DNA of 9,605 nucleotides from an uncultured Fretibacterium sp. (GTDB taxonomy: Bacteria; Synergistota; Synergistia; Synergistales; Aminobacteriaceae), in NCBI GenBank assembly GCA_937892105.1, contig CALAUZ010000212.1:1-9605 (forward strand), read 5' to 3'. Below are positions 4,288-9,605 of this stretch, in pieces (the first letter of the stretch is position 1; each line of letters opens with the position of its first letter). The notes beneath the pieces were generated by a model that ran no database searches, had not been told where the DNA came from, and saw only the letters and a program-made list of their open reading frames with translations. Made by a program: the position numbers and the translations under genes.

Positions 4288-6326
4288 ACTCCCATAAACG
4301 CAAGTCCATACGCCGTAAACTTCAGGTGATGGTGCTGGGAATATCCTGTGCGATTCTGATTCTGTCCGGGACTGTCGGGGTTATGGGTATGCTGTATGTT
4401 CACCTTGAAGATGAGGACGATCTCATAGCTCAGGCTGAGCAGAACCTTCACAATATGGTTGTAAGCAAGGCAAGTTTTGCAGGCGGAGAACTCTCAAAGT
4501 ATACAAGCTATATAGAGCTTATGGCCTCGTATATTCATGAAATGTATTTTCACCCGCAGGCCTATACACTGAATGAGCCGTTTACTCCGGGTATATATGA
4601 CGACGGAAAATATTTCATGTACAGGACGCTGCTGAATCAGGACATCAAATTTACTGACATCAAAGATGAGCTTGCCATGTTCGGAAGCCTCAAACGCATT
4701 TGGGAAAATATACTTGCCGTTAATCCAAGCATTTATGTTATCTACATAGGGACAGAAAGCGGGTTTATGCTAGTCTCAGAGAACAGCTCGGAAACTTATG
4801 TTAAAGATAACGTGATGAAAACTTCCGGAGAGTCGTATTACTCGCACAAAACAGCAGTATGGTACGCAACGGCAATGAAAGAAGGCGGAACAGCTTTCAC
4901 CAACATATACAATGACGCTTTCAGCCCAGGAGGAGCAAAGATTATCAGCTGCGTTAGACCGTTTTACGACGCACAGGGCAGATTTGCAGGAGTTGCCAGC
5001 ATTGATATATTTATTGCTGACCTCTATAACGCTATCGTTAATCTTGAGCTTATGGATCAGGCACGGGCATTCATTGTTGACGGCGAGGGAAAAATTATCA
5101 CACTCTCCGGAACTGACACAATGACGATACTGTCTGATACTGATATGGGGGCAGATATTGCTTCACAGATACTCGCAGGAAATACGGGAGTATCACGTTC
5201 TGACAGCAAAATATATTATGCTTATGCTCCTGTAAACGGTACTCACTGGAAGCTGTGCATATCTGTTCCTGAAAGCGTAATACTTGATCCCATTAACGAC
5301 ACCCGCAGAAAAATAGCCGTAACTACAGCTTTATTTGCTGCAGCATTCGTTGTTATGCTGGCAGTTATAGCGGTAATTGTCCGTTTCTTCGCACAGAAAG
5401 TTACTGAACCTATACTTGCACTAAGGCAGGATATAGAGAAGATAAGCAGAGGCAATCTGGATTACAGGGCAGAAATACGCAGTGATGACGAAATCGGAGA
5501 CTTAGCGCAGAGCTTCAACGATATGGCGGCCTCACTGAAGGAATACATGCAGGACTTCGGCGAGATAGTAGCAGAACAGGAGAGGATCGGGACTGAGCTG
5601 GATATTGCTGCACAGATTCAGGCTGATATGCTCCCGCGTATATTCCCGCCGTTCCCTGACCGCAAGGAGTTCGACATTTACGCATCAATGACACCGGCAA
5701 AAGAGGTAGGAGGAGATTTTTACGACTTCTTCATGATTGATGATGATCATCTTGCGTTAGTGATTGCTGATGTGTCGGGCAAAGGTGTTCCCGCAGCGTT
5801 ATTCATGGTGATAGCTAAGACACTCATAAAGAACCGTGCGCAGATGGGAGGAAGTCCGGGCAAAATTCTATCTGATGTCAACAGCCAGTTATGCGAGGGC
5901 AATGACTCCGAATTATTCGTTACTGTGTGGCTTGGGATTCTGGAAATCTCTACGGGAAAAGTTACGGCATCAAATGCAGGCCATGAATACCCCGCACTAA
6001 GGAGAGCCGGAGGAACTTACGGGCTTATACGAACGAAGAATAACCCAATGCTTGCAGTTATGGAGGGTCTGAAGTTCACCGAGTCAGATTTTACGCTTCA
6101 ATCAGGCGATACACTGTATATATACACTGACGGAGTGGCAGAAGCAGCAAACTCTGAAGGGAAACTTTACGGCACAAACAGAATGCTTGAGGCACTCAAC
6201 AGGACGCAGAATAATTCAGCATCAGAGATACTTGCTTCAATGAAAACTGCTGTAGATGATTTCACGGTAGACGCTCCGCAGTTCGATGATATTACTATGC
6301 TGTGTCTGCAGTATTTCGGGGTGTAA
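4284..6326 (+). CDS. membrane sensor PP2C-type phosphatase (Cache-HAMP-SpoIIE/RsbU)
   Basis: A 680-residue signalling phosphatase that should dephosphorylate the STAS protein encoded just before it. A short basic N-terminus precedes membrane helix 1 (about 13-38). Residues about 40-340 form an extracytoplasmic sensor, probably a double Cache domain (pattern ASIDIFIADLYNAIV at 238-252, a typical Cache stretch). Membrane helix 2 spans about 345-369, followed by HAMP (about 370-422, TEPILALRQDIEKISRGNLD, DDEIGDLAQSFNDM), a coiled linker (AQIQADMLP) and the PP2C/SpoIIE catalytic domain to the end. Metal-ligand motifs are complete: GGDFYDF (476-482), IADVSGKG (Asp496), YTDGVAEA (Asp616) and FDDIT (Asp668, Asp669). 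This suggests an active enzyme. GAGG lies 7 bases before ATG 4284, and the four-base overlap with the STAS gene implies translational coupling. The ligand is unknown; small metabolites such as amino or carboxylic acids are usual for Cache domains. Confidence 0.93.
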   Translation: MNSHKRKSIRRKLQVMVLGISCAILILSGTVGVMGMLYVHLEDEDDLIAQAEQNLHNMVVSKASFAGGELSKYTSYIELMASYIHEMYFHPQAYTLNEPFTPGIYDDGKYFMYRTLLNQDIKFTDIKDELAMFGSLKRIWENILAVNPSIYVIYIGTESGFMLVSENSSETYVKDNVMKTSGESYYSHKTAVWYATAMKEGGTAFTNIYNDAFSPGGAKIISCVRPFYDAQGRFAGVASIDIFIADLYNAIVNLELMDQARAFIVDGEGKIITLSGTDTMTILSDTDMGADIASQILAGNTGVSRSDSKIYYAYAPVNGTHWKLCISVPESVILDPINDTRRKIAVTTALFAAAFVVMLAVIAVIVRFFAQKVTEPILALRQDIEKISRGNLDYRAEIRSDDEIGDLAQSFNDMAASLKEYMQDFGEIVAEQERIGTELDIAAQIQADMLPRIFPPFPDRKEFDIYASMTPAKEVGGDFYDFFMIDDDHLALVIADVSGKGVPAALFMVIAKTLIKNRAQMGGSPGKILSDVNSQLCEGNDSELFVTVWLGILEISTGKVTASNAGHEYPALRRAGGTYGLIRTKNNPMLAVMEGLKFTESDFTLQSGDTLYIYTDGVAEAANSEGKLYGTNRMLEALNRTQNNSASEILASMKTAVDDFTVDAPQFDDITMLCLQYFGV

Positions 6327-6331
6327 TCATT

Positions 6332-7120
6332 ATGAAGGTGCTGGCAGTTGATGATGATCTCCTTGACTTGAGCAGGCTGATAGTTATTCTTGCCCGTCTC
6401 ATGCCCAAGTGCGAAATATTAAGCGTATCGGGAACTGATGAAGCCTTGAAGCTCATTAAACAGCAAAATGTTGACGCATTATTTCTTGAGGCAGGACACG
6501 GAATAAACCTCGCAAGGACAATCTATCAGAATTTCCCAAGACTTCCTGTGGTGTTCGTGGCTGATGATGACAGATTCCTGAAAGAGGCCTTTTCGGTACA
6601 TGCTGCGGGTTATCTGCGCAAACCTGTATCACCTGATGACGTAGAGAACGAAATCAATTACTTATTTACTCACCAGCTTAAACAAAAGAGATTATATATT
6701 CAGACGTTCGGAGGCTTTGACGTATTTTTTGAAGGCAAGCTGTTAACCTTCAGACGATCAAAGGCTAAAGAGCTTCTTGCTGTCCTTGTTGACCGCAGAG
6801 GAGGCAGCATAACATCACGGGAAGCCTGCGCATTACTGTTTGAGGAGCAGCCTTACAGCGAAACACAAAGCAGTTATTTCCGGGTTCTAGTGTATGACTT
6901 ATCGAGGACACTCAAAGAGGCCGGAATTGAATATATCCTGCTGAGGAAAAATAACCGGCTTTCACTGGACATCAGCAGGTTTGAATGTGATGCGTATCAG
7001 TTTCTGGAGGGAGAACCGGAAGCTGTGAGCAGATACAACGGAGATTATATGTTCTGCTATAGCTGGGCGGAATATTCTTCGGGACTGTTCGAGAAAAAAT
7101 TACTACATGGAGGCGTATGA
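6332..7120 (+). CDS. pseudo-receiver/SARP-like transcription regulator
   Basis: A 262-residue DNA-binding regulator. Residues 1-112 form a CheY-like receiver beginning MKVLAVDDD (acidic residues 7-9 present), with the late Lys in YLRKP (Lys97). The phospho-acceptor Asp is replaced by Glu53 (DALFLEAGHG), and the conserved Thr/Ser of strand 4 is Ala77 (VVFVADDD). It is therefore probably not switched by ordinary phosphorylation. Residues about 120-208 form an OmpR/SARP-type winged helix (IQTFGGFDVFFEGKLLTFRR, SKAKELLAVLVDRRGGSITS). The end (VSRYNGDYMFCYSWAEYSSG) resembles the start of a bacterial transcription activator domain but is only about 50 residues long, much shorter than in true SARPs. 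ATG 6332, 5 bases after the phosphatase stop, is chosen because it gives the canonical receiver start. The frame is open 10 codons further up. Its expected target is the divergent precursor promoter with 11-bp repeats. Confidence 0.88.
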   Translation: MKVLAVDDDLLDLSRLIVILARLMPKCEILSVSGTDEALKLIKQQNVDALFLEAGHGINLARTIYQNFPRLPVVFVADDDRFLKEAFSVHAAGYLRKPVSPDDVENEINYLFTHQLKQKRLYIQTFGGFDVFFEGKLLTFRRSKAKELLAVLVDRRGGSITSREACALLFEEQPYSETQSSYFRVLVYDLSRTLKEAGIEYILLRKNNRLSLDISRFECDAYQFLEGEPEAVSRYNGDYMFCYSWAEYSSGLFEKKLLHGGV

Positions 7121-7580
7121 ATTGAACGGACAAATAACATCACCAGAACAGCTAAACGGGTATATACGGGTAACAAATCCCGGAGTGTGGACGGTACTTG
7201 CTGCAATAATAGTACTCTTGGCCGGGGCGTTCTTCTGGCTGTTCACCGGAAGTATTGAGAAATCCGAAACGTTTGCAGCCTATACGGAGTCAGATTTGTC
7301 GTTAGCGTTTATCCCTGTCGAGACGGCATCACAGATTGCGCCGGGAATGACTGCAAGGGTCGGCGGTGCTAAGGGTGTCGTATCGAAAATCTCCGCTCAG
7401 GCAATGACATATGACGAGATGTCGCGCTTTGTCGGTGAGGATGCACTAAGGGTAATGCGTATAACTGGAACAGAAAGGCTCTGTATGGTGTCTATATCAT
7501 CGGACAATGCACCAAAAGGAGTCTCAAGGGCAGAAGTTATCTTTGAAGTTATCCGGCCTGTGTATTTCCTGTTGAGGTGA
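7107..7580 (+). CDS. short HlyD-like membrane fusion protein of NHLM-type peptide export
   Basis: About 157 residues. It is likely the adaptor that works with the following C39 ABC exporter at the inner membrane. The N-terminus has the SPEQLNGYIRVTNPGVW pattern seen at the start of NHLM-type secretion proteins. A single membrane helix follows (about 28-48, VLAAIIVLLAGAFFWLF), then a periplasmic domain of beta character (AFIPVETASQIAPGMTARV, GVVSKISAQAM) like the barrel half of HlyD proteins, ending IRPVYFLLR. It is short: the coiled-coil hairpin and lipoyl part of larger family members are missing, so it may not form a full tunnel. Start: ATG 7107 overlaps the regulator gene by 14 bases and has no clear ribosome binding site. 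TTG 7122, five codons later, has GGAGG at the ideal distance and may be the true start. Its end overlaps the exporter start (GTGA). Confidence 0.75.
   Translation: MEAYELNGQITSPEQLNGYIRVTNPGVWTVLAAIIVLLAGAFFWLFTGSIEKSETFAAYTESDLSLAFIPVETASQIAPGMTARVGGAKGVVSKISAQAMTYDEMSRFVGEDALRVMRITGTERLCMVSISSDNAPKGVSRAEVIFEVIRPVYFLLR
7109..7113 (+). promoter_or_regulatory. ribosome binding site deciding the start of the HlyD-like gene
   Basis: GGAGG, 8 bases before an in-frame TTG at 7122. The ATG at 7107 lies partly within and before it and has no such site, so initiation at TTG 7122 is plausible. As in precursor B, the site is formed by Gly-Gly codons at the end of the upstream gene. Confidence 0.5.
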
Positions 7581-9604
7581 TTGAAGTGTTCAGGAAAAAA
7601 AATACAGTTCGTCAGCCGGTGAATAAAGGAGTAGTGAAAGTGCCGGTTATCATGCAGTTAGAGGCTCTTGAATGCGGTGCGGCTTCTCTGTGTATGGCAA
7701 TGGCATATTTCGGCAGATGGATACCGCTAGAACAGATGCGCAAGGAGTGCGGAGTATCCAGGGACGGCTCAAACCTCAAGAGCATATATATTGTCGCAGA
7801 AAGTTACGGCCTAATCCCTGACGCTTACAGGTATAATGCAGAGTCTCTCAGGGATAAGGGAACGTTTCCGTGTATAGCTTTCTGGGAGTATAACCATTTT
7901 GTTGTTGTTGACGGCTTCAAGGGGAATTATGTATATCTTAATGACCCGGCAAGAGGTGAAATCCGCATTACGTTTGACGAGTTCAAGCAGTCTTATTCCG
8001 GAATATGTTTGCTGCTTAAGCCGTCAGAAAAATTTGAACCTGCCGGACAGCCTGAGTCTATACTGAAATTTGCCGCCAAGCGTCTTAAAGGTACACTGCC
8101 CATGTTTATGCTGGTCATCATGACAACGCTGATCACAATGCTGATAGGTATACTCACTCCGGCATTTTCGAGATTCTTTGTTGATCAGCTCCTCACAGGA
8201 GACGGCCTCAAATGGAGCGGTGCATTCTTCTGGGGTCTGGCTGTGCTCTCCGTAATGCACGTTACTGCTGTTCTGATTAGGGCTGTCTATATGCTCAAGC
8301 TGCAGGGAAAAATGGCGATTGTTGCGAATACTTCATTTTTGTGGCATGTACTGAGGCTGCCTGTTGAGTTCTTCTCTCAGAGAATGGCAGGAGATATTGT
8401 TCAGCGTCAGCAGTCTAACGGCCAGATTGCGAACGTACTCATAGATACATTTGCGCCGGTAATGCTTGATGTTGCGGCTATGCTGTTTAATCTCTTCCTG
8501 ATGATTGATTACAGCCCTGTTCTTGCGTCTGTCGGTATATTGTCGGTTATATTGAGCCTGGTGCTTGCTCAGTACATATCACAGAAGCGCATAAATATTA
8601 CACGGGTACAGATGAGGGACAGCGGAAAACTTTACGGGACTACTGTTTCAGGAATAGATATGATTGAAACGATAAAGTCAGCAGGTGCAGAGAACGGCTT
8701 TTTCATGAAGTGGGCGGGTTATCAGGCTTCATGCAATGATCAGACCGTCAAATATGCGAGGCTCAATCAGTATCTTGGCCAGCTCCCCGAATTGTTATCA
8801 CTTCTGACAGCAAATATTATTTTGTTCTTGGGTGTACGGCTGATCATGCAGGGAAATTGGACTATAGGCATGATTTCGGCGTTTAACGGATACTTGAGCG
8901 CGTTCACTCTCCCGGCACAGTCATTAATCAGAGCAGGTCAGTCATTGCAGGAAATGCGCACACAGATGGAACGTGTTGAAGATGTCTTAAAGTACAAGAC
9001 AGATATAGATTACCGTGATACTTCAAGCCTGACTGATGAGGAACTCTACAAATTAAACGGGCTTGTGGAACTCAAGAATGTAACTTTCGGCTATAACAGG
9101 CTGCTTCCTCCATTGCTGAAAGATTTTTCTATGCGTGTCGAACCCGGAGAAAGTGTTGCTATAGTCGGTGCGTCAGGGTGCGGAAAATCAACAATCGCTA
9201 AACTTATCACCGGGCTTTATTCTGCATGGAGCGGCGAAATTCTGTTCGGCTGTGATAATGCTGATACTCACGGCAGGCCGATAAACGAGATCAACAGAAG
9301 CATATTCACTGGTTCAGTTGCATGTGTAGATCAGGATATAAGCATGTTCGAGGATACAATCGCGAACAATATACGCATGTGGGACAGGTCGATAGAAGAT
9401 TTTGCGGTGATAGTCTCTGCACGCGATGCAAAGATACATGACGACATAATACAGCGGGACGGTGATTACAGCTCGCCGGTTCTTGAGGGAGGCAAAAACT
9501 TTTCAGGAGGCCAGCGTCAAAGGATAGAGATTGCGCGGGTGTTAGCTCAAGACCCCACAATAATAATCATGGATGAAGCTACAAGTGCTCTTGATGCCCA
9601 GTAA
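7577..9604 (+). CDS. C39-peptidase ABC exporter (PCAT, NHLM type), C-terminally cut short
   Basis: An inner-membrane exporter that should cleave the leader after Gly-Gly and export the core. Residues are counted from GTG 7577. The C39 peptidase (about 20-150) has Gln27, catalytic Cys33 in QLEALECGAAS, His107 in YNHFVVVDG and Asp123 in NDPARG. The membrane domain spans about 165-465, with six likely helices. The ATPase (about 497 on) has Walker A GASGCGKST (531-539), a Q-loop Gln near 586, signature FSGGQRQRIEIARVL (from 642), Walker B TIIIMDEATS and the D-loop SALDAQ. A TAA follows at once (9602-9604), so the switch histidine and about 40-50 further residues are missing. The window ends one base later, so a true nonsense mutation, an interruption or an assembly-edge error cannot be separated. 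Start: GTG 7577 overlaps the previous stop by four bases. GTG 7586 is better placed, 5 bases after GAGGTGA, and is probably the real start. Confidence 0.9.
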   Translation: MIEVFRKKNTVRQPVNKGVVKVPVIMQLEALECGAASLCMAMAYFGRWIPLEQMRKECGVSRDGSNLKSIYIVAESYGLIPDAYRYNAESLRDKGTFPCIAFWEYNHFVVVDGFKGNYVYLNDPARGEIRITFDEFKQSYSGICLLLKPSEKFEPAGQPESILKFAAKRLKGTLPMFMLVIMTTLITMLIGILTPAFSRFFVDQLLTGDGLKWSGAFFWGLAVLSVMHVTAVLIRAVYMLKLQGKMAIVANTSFLWHVLRLPVEFFSQRMAGDIVQRQQSNGQIANVLIDTFAPVMLDVAAMLFNLFLMIDYSPVLASVGILSVILSLVLAQYISQKRINITRVQMRDSGKLYGTTVSGIDMIETIKSAGAENGFFMKWAGYQASCNDQTVKYARLNQYLGQLPELLSLLTANIILFLGVRLIMQGNWTIGMISAFNGYLSAFTLPAQSLIRAGQSLQEMRTQMERVEDVLKYKTDIDYRDTSSLTDEELYKLNGLVELKNVTFGYNRLLPPLLKDFSMRVEPGESVAIVGASGCGKSTIAKLITGLYSAWSGEILFGCDNADTHGRPINEINRSIFTGSVACVDQDISMFEDTIANNIRMWDRSIEDFAVIVSARDAKIHDDIIQRDGDYSSPVLEGGKNFSGGQRQRIEIARVLAQDPTIIIMDEATSALDAQ

Positions 9605-9605
9605 A

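Noticed and set aside
4912..5124. Frames inside the phosphatase, maturase and exporter genes on either strand
   Set aside because: They overlap well-supported genes in other frames, lack ribosome binding sites and show no domain features, so they are shadows.

Overview
The window holds most of a ribosomally synthesised, post-translationally modified peptide (RiPP) locus with its own regulatory module. Base composition is moderate by eye. Both arms use AGG/AGA arginine and ATA isoleucine codons freely, with ATG, GTG and possibly TTG starts. The mix of Nif11-type leaders, an NHLM-type export system, a Cache-HAMP-PP2C phosphatase, a lone STAS protein and a response-regulator/SARP hybrid fits an anaerobic or gut-type bacterium (Synergistota or a Firmicutes relative are guesses). 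The sequence alone does not fix the taxon.

Left edge, 1-903: about 300 bases of strongly strand-skewed (G/T on the plus strand) sequence without a convincing gene, then a dead serine recombinase on the minus strand. The recombinase has a nonsense codon at codon 3 and a one-base deletion before its C-terminal DNA-binding part.

Minus-strand arm, 3465 down to 905: two intact Nif11-leader precursor genes (3465-3169 and 3162-2818), the relic of a third with most of its leader deleted (2734-2586), and a radical SAM/SPASM maturase (2527-905). The maturase itself ends in a Nif11-like domain. The two intact cores each carry three cysteines, and the last two share a C-x7-C-I-[FL] pattern.

Centre, 3466-3966: a divergent control region. 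The minus-strand promoter has a good -10, no good -35, and two exact ACGGGT repeats 11 bp apart just upstream, which is the layout of SARP-type activator sites. The plus-strand promoter is near consensus (TTTACA, 17 bp, TATAAT) with a palindrome over its -35. A terminator-like hairpin sits in the leader just before the first ribosome binding site.

Plus-strand arm, 3967-9604: a tightly packed operon of a STAS anti-sigma-factor antagonist, a membrane Cache-HAMP-PP2C (RsbU/SpoIIE-like) phosphatase, a pseudo-receiver/SARP-like transcription factor, a very short HlyD-like export protein, and a C39-peptidase ABC exporter that ends abruptly after its D-loop at the window edge.

Inferred working model: the sensor phosphatase dephosphorylates the STAS protein in response to an outside signal. 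Directly or through an unseen kinase/anti-sigma partner, this changes transcription. The SARP-like protein activates the precursor-maturase operon, the radical SAM enzyme modifies the cysteine-bearing cores, and the C39 exporter removes the leader at the Gly-Gly site and exports the product. Several lesions (two dead genes, a possible second relic, a stopped exporter) mean either that the locus is decaying or that parts of the assembly are faulty.
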